A DNA stretch of 64,000 nucleotides, taken from assembly GCA_963662155.1 (NCBI GenBank), contig OY759273.1:29654044-29718043 (forward strand). The letters run 5' to 3'. Below the pieces are notes generated by a model that was not told the DNA's origin, made no database searches, and saw only the letters and a list, made by a program, of their open reading frames with translations. Source of the stretch: Lamellibrachia columna. Lineage: Eukaryota; Annelida; Polychaeta; Sabellida; Siboglinidae. Shown one piece after another: positions 32,601-43,798 of this stretch; positions within the stretch are counted from its first letter, which is position 1, and every line of letters starts with the position of its first letter. The translations under genes were made by a program, and so were the position numbers.

Positions 32601-34677
32601 TTCAGTTCCTTGTAAAATCTCAAGAGTGATTACAAGAGAATTGCTACTTCTATTCTCTGCCAATTTGATGAACATTTGCACGAATATGTGTAAATAGTCA
32701 GGGTTATACTGGAAATATTGTCTTCGCTGTGTTGAGAAATTGAGCTGCACTTGATGACTATTCATACTGAAGGGACGTAATTCTGAAAACTACATGATGC
32801 TTCAGTGCTTCTGATGCAGCAGAAGGTCAAACTGTCCTGGGTTGAACTGTCCAGTATGCATTTAATCACAGTTCTGTAGTCTATCATCCACTTGCTTGGT
32901 CTGTGTTTTGTAGGTGGTGGTTGCGGAAACGTTTGACGAGATTGTCAACGACAAGACGAAGGATGTTCTGATTGAATTTTATGCCCCCTGGTGTGGACAC
33001 TGCAAGAGCCTTGCACCGAAATATGATGAACTGGCTGAGAAGGTAAGCCTTGTTAGCATAGCTGATAAATATATTACTTTATTAAAAAATGATGTTATGA
33101 TGTCTGGTTCATTGCTACATAAAGGTATTGTTGTGAGGTTTATTGTCACTCGTGTTCCAATACTATGCAGCTGTTCCCTGGTGTTATGGAAATGTGTGTC
33201 CAAGTTTATCTGTGGATGACAGGTCGTTGATGAGATCAACAATTTGTTGGTTTTCTGCCTGCTGTCAAACTTGTAATACTAGATGTGGAAATTATAGTTG
33301 GTGATGCAATCATCTAATTAATTGGGATTCTGTAATTGTCCTCATAGGCAATTGTCCTCATGTTTTCTAGTTGGCTGAAGAGAATGATATCGTGATTGCA
33401 AAAATGGATGCGACAACAAATGATGTGCCATCACAATACAATGTCCGAGGGTGAGCTTAGCATTTCGTTCAACATCAGGCAGTGTAATGTGTCTAGCACT
33501 GGATGTGATGACTACTCAAACTGAAGGGACGTAATTCTGATAAATATATGATGCTTCAGTGTAGCTGATGCAGTGCTCATTTGATTATATTAATGAATGA
33601 ATGTATAAATGGCTGGTAACACTAATGCTATCACTTCCGTTGAGTCTTGATATGTGTCTGATGAATTTTTGCAGTTCTACACGGAGCACGTTGTTTTGAT
33701 TAAAACTGCCTCAGTGTCTGCATGACAACCAATCTTTAAAAAAAAATTAAAACAGATACTGCACATCTGTCATGGTGAATATTTTCCGCTGCTAACTTTT
33801 TTCCAATGTTTCACTCATACTTAGTTTTAAGTTTCCAACCCAAAGCAATATGCAGGTCTCGGCGGATGCCATTTGCAACTTTTGTTGTCGTGTCGTAATT
33901 AGTCATCTTAGTGCTGCTGTTTAATGACTTATTGTCACATGTTTCAGATTCCCCACCCTCTACTTTGCTCCCAAGAACAAGAAAGATTCCCCGATCACAT
34001 ACGATGTGAGTGTTCAGTCTGAACAATTTATTCTATGTCGGTTAGCTTTGATATGTCAGATGCATTCTGGATAACTAATAGGATTCTAATTCAAGTCCCA
34101 GCAAATACTATTGAGATTCTTTTGAGACACTGTCAGTGTTGCATTGCTGCCTTCATTTTGATAGTCATGTTTCGGTAAACGTGGAAGAGGTTTCAGTTGT
34201 ACTTCAACAAAATGGAAGGTATTAATCTGTTTTACAGCTGATTATTTTGAACTTTTGCAGCTTCTGCCTTTTAATTAATATACTGAAGCAGTATTTCACT
34301 ACACCTGTTGTTAGTAGCAAATGATCCACACTGATAATAACCTGTTTTAATAAATGTATTTCTGTTTCATTCCGGGCTTGTCACCGTTTCTGTTTTCATT
34401 TGTATGTTTGAGAGGCATATTTATGATGAAAATCTGTTGCCAAAATCACTTGAGTTTTTCAATGATGGTGAATGATAGGTCTGACGTGTGCCTTTAATCC
34501 TTTGTACTGAAATTTATATAGCTTTAAGGGATGTTGGTTGTTCAAATATGTTTTGTTCTTTAGGGTGGTCGCGAGGTAAAAGAGTTCATCAAATACTTGG
34601 CCAAGGAATCGACTGATCCATTGTCTGGCTATGATCGTGATGGCAAGAAGAAGAAGAAAGAAAAAGCGGAGTTATAG
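26671..34677 (+). CDS. PDIA3: Protein disulfide-isomerase A3 (ERp57), 13-exon ORF
   Basis: Exons: 26671-26804, 27153-27240, 27549-27666 (3a) or 28121-28241 (3b), 29072-29179, 29514-29640, 30001-30114, 31165-31287, 31773-31949, 32204-32306, 32914-33042, 33371-33450, 33948-34005 and 34564-34677. With 3a the product has 490 residues (human 505). A signal peptide ([16 protein letters not shown]) is followed by the a-b-b'-a' thioredoxin layout. CGHC active sites lie at about residues 46-49 and 391-394, each in YAPWCGHCK. The b' region has [15 protein letters not shown], and the tail is a Lys-rich stretch ending KAEL, a variant ER-retrieval signal. ERp57 oxidises and isomerises disulfides in glycoproteins in the ER lumen together with calnexin and calreticulin. 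All splice sites are GT-AG and all phases close. Introns host at least seven C/D snoRNAs. Confidence 0.97.
27549..27666 (+). CDS. PDIA3: PDIA3 alternative exon 3a
   Basis: 118 nt, phase 0 in and phase 1 out. It encodes [10 protein letters not shown], then [15 protein letters not shown] and DYNGPRDS, about residues 75-113. It spans the end of the first thioredoxin domain, with the cis-Pro loop (GYPT) facing the CGHC site. It is the version closest to vertebrate PDIA3, including the Cys-x6-Cys pair. Confidence 0.93.
28121..28241 (+). CDS. PDIA3: PDIA3 alternative exon 3b (mutually exclusive)
   Basis: 121 nt with the same phases as 3a. It encodes [11 protein letters not shown], then [15 protein letters not shown] and DYKGQRSS, clearly homologous to 3a but with Cys-x7-Cys spacing and GFPT in place of GYPT. 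The fly orthologue has the AGKETCSK form, as I recall. The acceptor ATGTTGTAG has a weak pyrimidine tract; the donor is GTAAGC. Including both exons brings a TGA four codons into 3b. Skipping both gives a TGA in exon 4. Only one can be used per mRNA. Confidence 0.88.
29828..29906 (+). ncRNA. C/D-box snoRNA, family 2, copy 1 (PDIA3 intron 5)
   Basis: Terminal stem GGCACA/TGTGCC, box C TGATGA (29838-29843), D' CTGA (29864-29867), C' TGATG (29877-29881), box D CTGA (29895-29898). The guide before box D (GGTGAATGATAGGT) is identical in all three copies. It ends 94 nt before the intron 3' end, normal for intronic C/D snoRNAs. Confidence 0.82.
30233..30309 (+). ncRNA. C/D-box snoRNA, family 2, copy 2 (PDIA3 intron 6)
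   Basis: Same stem GGCACA/TGTGCC, box C at 30243-30248, C' at 30280-30284, box D at 30298-30301. The D' box is decayed to GTGAG, so only the guide next to box D looks functional; it is identical to the other copies. Confidence 0.78.
30941..31019 (+). ncRNA. SNORD82: SNORD82/U82-like C/D snoRNA, copy 1 (PDIA3 intron 6)
   Basis: Stem CGCTGCAT/ATGCAGCG, box C TGATGA (30950-30955), D' CTGA (30981-30984), C' TGATG (30993-30997), D CTGA (31009-31012). The guide before D' (AGGGACGTAATT) pairs over 12 nt, with one G-U, to the invertebrate 18S segment GATTACGTCCCT. The five-nucleotide rule places the 2'-O-methyl on the A of ATTAC, the site assigned to human SNORD82 (18S A1678). Confidence 0.9.
31337..31426 (+). 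ncRNA. Weak C/D-snoRNA-like candidate (PDIA3 intron 7)
   Basis: Stem ACATGC/GCATGT, C-like GTGATGT, internal ATGATGAG and D CTGA (31416-31419). There is only a single copy and no guide target that I recognise, so this is weak. Confidence 0.25.
32364..32445 (+). ncRNA. SNORD82: SNORD82/U82-like C/D snoRNA, copy 2 (PDIA3 intron 9)
   Basis: Stem GCACTGCA/TGCAGTGC, box C 32374-32379, D' 32405-32408, C' 32417-32421, D 32434-32437. The stem differs from copy 1 by paired changes, while the D' guide is unchanged, which supports selection on RNA structure. Confidence 0.88.
32744..32820 (+). ncRNA. SNORD82: SNORD82/U82-like C/D snoRNA, copy 3 (PDIA3 intron 9)
   Basis: Stem GCTGCA/TGCAGC, box C 32752-32757, D' 32783-32786, C' 32795-32799, D 32811-32814. 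It ends 93 nt before the intron 3' end. It shares one intron with copy 2, which is unusual because each intron normally releases one snoRNA. Confidence 0.88.
33495..33577 (+). ncRNA. SNORD82: SNORD82/U82-like C/D snoRNA, copy 4 (PDIA3 intron 11)
   Basis: Stem AGCACTG/CAGTGCT, box C 33506-33511, D' 33537-33540, C' 33549-33553, D 33565-33568. The D' guide is identical to the other three, while the spacer after D' has drifted. Confidence 0.86.
34413..34493 (+). ncRNA. C/D-box snoRNA, family 2, copy 3 (PDIA3 intron 12)
   Basis: Stem AGGCATA/TGTGCCT (one T-G pair), box C 34424-34429, C' 34463-34467, D 34481-34484. The guide next to box D is identical to copies 1 and 2. It ends 70 nt before the intron 3' end, the classic spacing for intronic C/D processing. 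Confidence 0.82.
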
Positions 34678-35668
34678 TGTTATCAAATGCAAGAAAAGTT
34701 GTATAGAAATTCTATAAAAAAAATTGTTTTATTTGCAGAAATTTTTTACAGATGCAGTAAATAGTGAAATGTCTATCTATAATATCCTTGGCAGACTTAG
34801 CTGGTTTGATCCAGCATCTTCATTCCAAGATGATGTTTGTGCATTTTGTAACAGTTGTAATTCAGGAACCATTTGGCGTCTATCACCAAAACAATGTCCA
34901 TGCATGCTAGATAGGCTACTTTTATTTACATCTTCGCAGTTGGCCGACAGTGTGTTTGTTTATTTGTGTTTGTACGATTGTGGTGCTTGGGCGTTGATAT
35001 TAGTTGTGCAGGTTTTAGTTGCAGTAAGGTGAAAGAAATGATGAAGTTAAGGCGATGAACAATTCCCATCACGTGCTTGAAAGTTGTTATACTGGTTTAC
35101 AGAGTCTGCTGTACATGTTTTGCCAGACGCCGCCTATAAGTTAATTCATTATGGTGTGTTTGAAAAGCCTCATTGTATTGTAAGATGCAAAAATTAAATG
35201 TAAAAACATTACGGGACCATTTGTTAACTTTCCTGTGGTGATATTTACGAAGTTGCATACAGTTTCTTATGATAAAGCGCAATATTTCTTACAAACTCCC
35301 ATTGACCGACATTCGGCCAATGACATCTCTAACGGCGAGATACCAAGAGTAGCCAATAGCACCGAGTAGCAAAAACTGCCTGTACTACTACTATACCTAA
35401 TGGCTAATAGTAATATATCCACACCATTGAGCTGTGTATAATTTTGTTGGATTGTAAAGGTTATTCTTGTAGTGTGAGGTGATGGTGAAGATTTCTGGTA
35501 GCCTCTTGTCACTTTGGTGTTAATACAGACATATAGGACCAAAGAAAATGTACTACTTGTATTGATTGGCATGCGTGAATTCACTTGTGAATGTCTTGGT
35601 GTTTGTCTAAATGTTTCTTGGACCAAATGTCGGTAGGATCTTGCTAGTATGCCAGCATTCTACATTCT

Positions 35669-35674
35669 AATAAA
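35669..35674 (+). terminator. PDIA3: Poly(A) signal of PDIA3
   Basis: AATAAA about 1 kb downstream of the stop, followed by a GT-rich stretch. I see no earlier canonical AATAAA in the 3' flank, so I take 34678 to about 35690 as the 3' UTR. Confidence 0.55.
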
Positions 35675-35690
35675 CATTTTAATGTGACTT

Positions 35691-38217
35691 ATCAGTGGAA
35701 CCAACAACCATTATGTTCTAATCTTTGTGTTAATGTTGTTAAAGTGTTTGGTTTACAGAATATAAATTATTACATTGTCACGACATTATTGACTTCAGTA
35801 TTACGATGGCATCGTAGTAACAGGATTTAGTTAAACAAGAAAATGACGAGAACGTACAATGCTCGTTGGTGTTACTCACGGATGAGAGGCAGTATTTCAG
35901 CGATGTAAAATATCTTTGAAAGGTATTAAATTCACTAATACTTATTAGATGTTCACTGAATGATTTAGAATCGGAAGCTGCACATATACTATAAAGTAAT
36001 AGTATGGTTATAGTCTACACACACAATTGACATTCAATAACGTATAAATATAATAAATCAATAGTTAGATGAAAGATAACAACACGTTTTGTTTTCATAT
36101 TATCGTACCTAAATGATAATATCGGTTCTTGGGCTCTTATGCAACGTGGACTTGAATATAATATGCCACTGTTTTGGTTAAGACAGTTGAATATAGACAG
36201 TAAACATATTTAAAGCTATTGTGTCGAGAAACGCGTGAGATCATAGGCGGATCCAAACGCTGAAAAGGGTTCCACGTTAGTGGCAGCACTTCTAGTTTTT
36301 TTAATTTGACAAGATTTGCCATCCAAGCCAAAGACCGAGATGGCAAGTGAAAAAGGAAGCTACTGGCTTATCGAAAGTCCAACAACGTAACCCGCCATCC
36401 TGAGATATGTGTCAACCCTGTTTGTAAACATATTTACGTTGCTAACAGTTCTACAATCCGACAATTAATTTTGTGCCATTCATAATGTACCAGGACAGCG
36501 CTTTTACGCACTGGGAAGCATCACCCGCATTCTGTAGCGGTAATACCAGTATGAAAGGTGTCCAATTGTTCAGAAGCAGTTAAAGTAGCGGGTTAGTGAT
36601 ATTTTGTAAGACCCGGCGTGTATTACGCATCGGTCTTTTGGCACCTTATAAAATGTACACATAAACTTGACTACATGCGCCTAAAACGTCATTTGTCGAC
36701 TCATGTCAATGGGCGGTCCATTAATTATTACCAGTAAATCCAGGGTAAAATCGATATATTTGTTGCACACGGGGCCATTTGAGGCACGGTATTTCTTTGG
36801 GCTCGTTATTTCACATTTTCTCGTGGGTGTTTTCGGAGCGAACTGAACGAGAACTGCGCAAAATGGCGACCTTTAAAATAACACGTTAAAAAACGACGAA
36901 CAGACGCTAAATGTGGTGTCCAGTTGAAAGTTGAGTGGGGGGGGGGCACTTTCCCGCTTTTACATGAGCACGTACAGTGGCGTATCTAGGATCTCGCAAA
37001 GGGGAGGCCACGCCTTATTTGTCCATGCTACCATGTAGCGGCGCAACGGAAAATACGTCGAAAAATCAACAATGGGCGCCGCCCCCCAACATGCCACTGA
37101 TGATGAGCAAATGTTGACACCTCTGCATGCGGGCTCTGTCGATAATCACGTGTTTATCAATAAGAGGTATTTATGCGCAACGCCATAGATGATGACAAGA
37201 ATAACATAATTTTTTGTAATTATTGTATTAACTGTTAATGCAAACGGCCAATAATGTGTGAGATTTACAGCTATATTTTTGCTTGATAAGAGAATTTGTT
37301 TTAGTAAAGCATAGATATGTATCAACCATGTTGCACACAAAAAAGTCACGATCCTATCACGTCATGCTGACGCTGTCAGCATGAAACGTGACAATCATTT
37401 ACGTTACGCTAACGTTAGTCCGACATCAGCATGCCAACCGTGATTGGTACACCAAACCTACATAATGACGTGCACATGGGGCATCTAGGTGGGCCGACCG
37501 CATGGTTAGGCTATACGCTATGCTAGTACGTAATTGGCCTGACAACGTCATGCCAACCGTCATTTGTCCGATAAAAAGCTTGCATTTGTCCAATTATCGT
37601 TTATATATACGAACATTGAATTAGTCGATGTGCATTGCCCGGCATTAGCTAATACCAGATATTTTAGGGTAAAGAACCCACAGTGACGCCCTCTGGAGAG
37701 TGACCCACCACTTAATTCATCTTCTGTTTCGTTCTCCGACAAGTGTAAAAAAATCATATGGGGTGAGCAACAAAAACGAAAGTAAATAACTCTAGATAAC
37801 TGCCTTTGTTGGTATTTTTAATAAATCGCCATTCGGTAGATCAGAGGCCAAGGAGGCGAAGAAACAGTTAGAGTTGAGTGAACCTCGGCACCTGGTGGAG
37901 ATACAGCCAGCTAGACTACCCAAAGTTAGCGTACCGGTGGGGCCAGTATTAATTATATTTATATCGATGCAGGTCGAACGTGGCATTTTTAACTGTGGCT
38001 TTAATGTTTGTCAAAAGGGCAGATTGCTCCATAGAATGGCAGTTATAATTAACTAGCCGAGTTGCCCGGCGTTGCACGTGAGAAAGGGCAATTAAGCACT
38101 TAAAATTACTTTCACTACCCAGTCAGGTTTTGGCAGGGCAATGACAACGATTGACAACTTTGTGGCCCCAAAATCATGTAGAACTGCCGGTTTCACGAAG
38201 CGTTCGTACCGTTCGAA
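35691..38217. other. Intergenic, no gene seen
   Basis: Low-copy sequence without a supported exon. There is a run of ten G near 36943. Repeated CGTCATGC / CATGCCAACCGT motifs at 37360-37565 suggest a decayed repeat. Open frames are short and unrecognised. Confidence 0.4.
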
Positions 38218-38218
38218 T

Positions 38219-38362
38219 AAAGGAACTTATATATGCGGACGTTTGACGTAACTCGATCTGAACAATCGTAGAAAACGCGTGCATATAGCGCGTTGCTAAC
38301 AATTGTAACTATTGTTCCGATCGAGTTACGTAATCTACCTCAAACGTCCGCATAGGTTCCTT
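38219..38362. mobile_element. Foldback element, arms about 47-50 bp
   Basis: The left arm AAGGAACTTATATATGCGGA ... CGTAACTCGATC is complementary to the right arm GATCGAGTTACG ... TCCGCATAGGTTCCTT, with two small indels. The loop is about 45 nt. No coding capacity. Confidence 0.7.
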
Positions 38363-39288
38363 CATGCACCCCCGGGTGAATTTTGAAATTGTTAAAATGT
38401 TCGATAGTACCATCCCGGTGCCCCCCCCCCCCGGGCACGCCTACAAAATGTCAGCCCTATACATGCGAAACTGAGGGAGATGAGGGAACATGAACCTATA
38501 CATACGGAGTCACAAATTAAACTACTTTATAATCATTATGGAAACTACTGAGACACTTTAAGGCTTCCAGTGTGCAATTTTTATGGTACCGGGTAATAAA
38601 ATCCAAAGGGCACAGTTTTTATATTACAAAATTAAGGTTATTTCCTTTCAAATATAAACATTATAAGGAACTATATATGTTTGTTTGTTAAACTCGTTTA
38701 CCCGACACGTATGCATGCACATGCATATGCACATGTATTTACAATGTAAGTGCATCGTGATATGTGAATTTGGGATGCATGCATGCATGATTTACGTACT
38801 ATAAGTCTTATAACTGTACGTGTGTAAATTTTTTTTAAATCGTTTAATTTCCCAAAATGAGAACATTTTGTTAAAGAGAACTTAATAACAATAATAATAA
38901 TAATTAACTTCTATGGCGCCAATATCCTCAGTCACTCGATCCTCAATCATTAAGCAGATAATCGTGAACAGGGACGATCGAGCGAACGTCATTATCAGAG
39001 TTATGGTGGAAATGCAATTTGGTATAAATATGTCTTGAGAATTTAATAGAAGAGAAAATCAATTTGGGATTATACCCATGCAGTATATAATATGTTTTTA
39101 ATATGTCCTTAATTTTGTCTTTATAAAATATTTTTTTTACAAATTATTAAGGTTTTAATAATTGTAATATTTTTGATTTGTGCCAATATTTACAAATAAT
39201 GTTACTTAATGCATAATGAATAAATTGCCATAAACGTAATATGATATAAGTGTTTATTTTTAATAAAAACGCTAAAACGAGAAACATT

Positions 39289-39361
39289 TGGTTTCGCTGG
39301 GTTTCGAACCCAGGACCTTTCGCGTGTGAGGCGAACGTGATAACCACTACACTACGAAACC
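39289..39361 (-). tRNA. trnV-CAC: tRNA-Val (anticodon CAC)
   Basis: Minus strand, 73 nt. The 7-bp acceptor GGTTTCG/CGAAACC is followed by discriminator A. The D arm contains TAGTGGTTA, the anticodon loop is CTCACAC on a TTCGC/GCGAA stem, and the T arm is CTGGG-TTCGAAA-CCCAG. Compared with human tRNA-Val(CAC) the body is almost identical. There is no intron. Pol III terminator T runs follow about 15-25 nt downstream. Both internal promoter boxes (A and B) are intact. Confidence 0.96.
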
Positions 39362-41639
39362 TTGCTGGCTTTTTGGTCTTGATGTATAGCTTACAACACT
39401 TGCTACACATCCTTTTTCTGCGACTCGGTATTTGTTTCATGTTATGATGGTAAGTAAGATTTTGCATTTCAAGTATGTAGGCTTCATGTTAGTTTGTACA
39501 TTCATCCTCTGCAACACTACCACCGAATCCAACTTAAAAACGCTTGCGGAAAAAACTACTATTTTTAGAATGCCAACGTAGACGGCTTTTCCCAGAAACC
39601 TTTGCGCTCAGCACGCACCGTCGGCATCGGGCAGATGTTTAATGGCAGCCATGATGCGTGTTTGGTTCTAAAGATTTGGATGTAGACTACAAAAGCCAGT
39701 GCATCAATTTGAGTGCTTCTTCACATCGTCCAACAGGTTACAAATAAGGTCGGGCACTTTTTTGAGTTCGCATTACATTTCTACAAAATACAACAACGAT
39801 TAAAGCCGTTTAAAATCGGAGTGTAAGTGTTTATATTTTCACATGGTTTGTCAGGTCATACATGAAACTTGAGTGCATTTTCAATTCGTTTGTTTACAGT
39901 TACGTACGGTTTTCACCAAATAATAAATATCAATCTGAAATCACTGATACTGATAAATGACTTGTTGTTTTGCAGATTGGCACTTTACCAGTGTTGCAAC
40001 ACAACATACTGTGGGAAGTCGTAAGCCAAATTGCCAACACAATTTTCAAGAAATCAACAACTGCATTGCCATTGATTTGTTTTGATTTTGTGTATGCCTC
40101 ACATCGGGATGAAGACATATTTCCAGGTAACTTTCTTCAGTATTATCCATTTATACCATACGATTTTATTTCTAAATCCGCCGCAAGTAGTACGTGGCAG
40201 TGACACAATTTTACAATGTAGGTTTAAAGAAAAAGGCTGCATTCATTTCGTTTGGATTGCTTTAACTCTTTCCTTCTCACGAAACGTTATCTTTGAGCTG
40301 TTCAAACGGACGTAGTTTAGATTTTTATGAGACCTTTTTGTTGGATCAGTTTGTGATGATTACCACAAGAAATAAGTGAAATCTTAGTGGTGAATGTGAC
40401 GTGGGAATAAATATAGATTGCCTTCCCCGTCTTAATTTTGTGCCTGAATATATTTGAATGGTATCAGTTTTGCATTTAAAAAATTAAATTTGCATCATAT
40501 TTCAAGCAAAATTTGCCAGTGTGGTCTATAGCATATAGTGACTTTCAACTGACCTTGAATTTGTACCCAATCCATTTTTCTTTGGTGACATCATAACTTT
40601 CATCTACTTCATCAACATTTGAATAACAAGGATCAATGGGTTAATAAGAATGTACTTTTGATCATTTGTTTGCATTAACTATTGTTTAAGCTGCACAATC
40701 TCCATATTGTATCACTCTTATCTGCTGTATGGTGATAGTTGCTGTACAAGTAAATCATTTCTGTATCAATGTTTCTGAACAGTTTCGAGTAATTAGGAGA
40801 TTGTTTTATTGTGGCATTGATTAATTCTAAATCAACCTTATTTAGATGAACTGACTGTATTCAGTGTATTCAATGAGTAACTTAATACAAGCCAATGTGC
40901 TTCTCCACACATTAATTTGTGCATTAAGCATATTTCTTTTTTTGGAAAGTATGATAATGATATTTGGGAAACAAAGGGTTAAACCATTTTATAAAAAGCA
41001 GTACATAAGTTTATCTTTAAGTTGTACATCTTTTCATATTTAAACAGACACTTCACAGTATGCATTTGCAGTCTATTTCCAACATAACATACAGTCACAA
41101 AGAATACAGTTATTTTAGTTAGTGTTGGCCTACTAGCATGTTTTTCTGTTATTGCCATTTTGTAATACATTGTAAAATGTGTCATTTGTCTACCTGTGTT
41201 GAGTATATATATATATATATACATTTTTCTATCTAGTAATGCTTTTCTGTCATTATAGATGTGTGATGCTAGAACTTTCAGCATACTTTGACTATTTGTA
41301 TTTGTTTTATTTTTATTTTTTATATTGTTTTGGGTGGAGTTAGCCAATTGTTATGAAGACATGTCTTTGGCACAACATGTAGAGACAAACAGGTTGACAT
41401 CTTCTTAGCCACTTCCATGAATAGGATTCACTTGACACTGACAACATATGTCGAGCTTCCTTCTTGTTTTTTTATGCTTTGTTGGGCATTTCTTAGTTTT
41501 AGGGTTCATGCAATTCCTATCATAGGTTATTTGCTGTATGTGTGCTGTTTCAGCAGTATTCAATAATAGTTGTTTTATGATTGATTCCGTTGCTATTGGG
41601 TTTGGTTGCTGGCTGGTAGAACTTTAAATTTGTGGAGGA
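39362..41639. other. Mostly featureless; one exon-like block
   Basis: A block at 39976-40127 is bounded by a good acceptor (TTGTTTTGCAG) and donor (GTAACT) and is open in one frame. Upstream a GTAAGT donor lies near 39819. These could be 5'-UTR exons of the CHD gene, but nothing in the sequence proves it. Otherwise only a short (TA)n at about 41205-41220 is seen. Confidence 0.3.
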
Positions 41640-43798
41640 TATCACTGTTAATTCTTCTAGCATCTGTTTCTAAGATGTCAACAATAGTCATTCTAATACA
41701 CTCCATGTGTATAATTGTATTTCAATGTTTTATATTCGTTTATACATTCTTAGCAACCATGATGTACATCATATAGTTCAGCATTGTGAGGTAACTAAAT
41801 GATACTGGGACTTAGTTTCCTAGGATTGCTTCTTTGACATATATGTTGATTTTAGAATTTACATACTAGTATTTGTTTAATATATAACATTGTTTCTGTT
41901 GCTTAGAACATTTAGTTTTTATGTAATTATTAGTCCGTCATTTACAGTCCCTAGTATAGAATGCAGAAATTTAGCATTGGCCTTTTGTTCACTGAGCTAT
42001 TGAGAGACATTGCCATTGTATGACGAGCACATCATGGCATCATGTGGTTATTGGTTATTCAGTTGTGTGCTAGTTATGAAAACAAGTTTTGATTGCTTTA
42101 TTCCACAGTAACGTTGATGGTGTTGGTGAAATTGTAACTTATTAGCTGTTATTACTGTACGAAACATTGATGGTCCTTTCTTGAACACTCCGCCATCACT
42201 ACTATGATATAAGGAATACTTGTTGGGACCTGCTCACTGTATGCTTTTCATTATTATTTTTGTTAATGATTCTGTACATTCATAGCAACCAAGTTTTCCA
42301 TCACTTGGTTCGGCACTAGTAGGTCACAACGTGGTACTTACACTTAGTTTCTGGATTTTGCTTCTTTGATTGCTACAAATTCAAGCATTTTAGAATTTAC
42401 GTATTTGTTAACGTATATGCTTTGTTGCTTAGATAATTGAATTTTTATGTAATTATTAGTGACATTCATAGTTCCCATGGAGTGCTTTTCACAAGACCTG
42501 CTTGGTCAAACTTGCTTTTTGAAGAAAATATTGCAGCTATTTAGTTCCAATAATACTTTTAAATTGTCCACAACTATACATCAAAGAAGTACCTGCTGTT
42601 GTACTAGGTATTGGTAATATTGTTTGTTGTAAATGTACATAGCAACCAAACTTGCATCATTTATATGTGAATTGTGGCTTATGTATGTTACGGGTAGTAC
42701 ATGGATGTGTATCTTTGATTACATCTTCTATGTCATGGGTTGTGATTTATTTTTATTATTCAGTGTTTGGTGTTCCATGCTTAACAGTGTAAACTGTACC
42801 ACTGTGATTATGGACTTTTTCAACAGTTTATTATGTTTACTCAACGGTACAAGTTAACTTTCTTGATTTTGTGACAGACGCCACTTAGAAAATTTAGGTG
42901 ATATTTGTGCACTCTGCTATTCATGGATATTGCCGTTGAATGAAGAGCATAACATGGCACCACAGGATTATTGGTTAGTCAGTTATGTGCTAGTTATAGA
43001 AATGAAATTATGTTTTCATTACTTAGACTATTGACAATATTTATGTTGATAGTGTAACTAGAAATTATTAGCTGTTATTATTGTAGGAAACATACATGTA
43101 AAAAATCCTTCATCACTGCTGCAATATAAGGAATATTTGTTAAAACCTACAATATGTATGCTTTTAATTATTATGATTTCAAATATTTCTACACATTCAT
43201 AGCAACCAAATCGTACATCACATAGCTCAGCATTGGTAGGTCACAACATGGCACTTAGACTTAGTTTCTGGAGATCCCATCTTTGATTGCTACAAGTTGA
43301 TGCATTTTAGAATTTATGTATTTGTTAACATATGTGGTTTGTTGCTTAGATAATTGAATTTTTTATGTAATTATTAGTGTCATTCATAGTTCCCATGAAG
43401 TGCTCTTCACAAGCCCTGATTGGTTAAACTTGCTTTTTGAGGAAAATATTGCAGCTATTTAGTTCTAATAATACTTTTAAATTGTTCACAACTATTCATC
43501 AAAGAAGTACCTGCTGTTGTACTAGGTATTGGTAAAACTGTTTGTTGTAAATGTACATAGCAACCAAACTTACATAATTTATATGTGAATCATGGCTTAT
43601 GTAGGTTACTGGTAGTACATGGATGTGTATATTTGATTACATATTCTATGCCATGGGTTGTGATTTATTTTTATTATTCAGTGTTTGGTGTTCCATGCTT
43701 AACAGTGTAAACTGTACCACTGTGATTATGGACTTTTTTAACAGTTTATTATCTTTACTCAACGGTACAAGTTAACTTTCTTGATTTTGTGACAGACG

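Noticed and set aside
34724..35032. 102-codon plus-strand frame after the PDIA3 stop
   Set aside because: It lies in the inferred 3' UTR, lacks family resemblance and is not joined by splice sites to a known exon.
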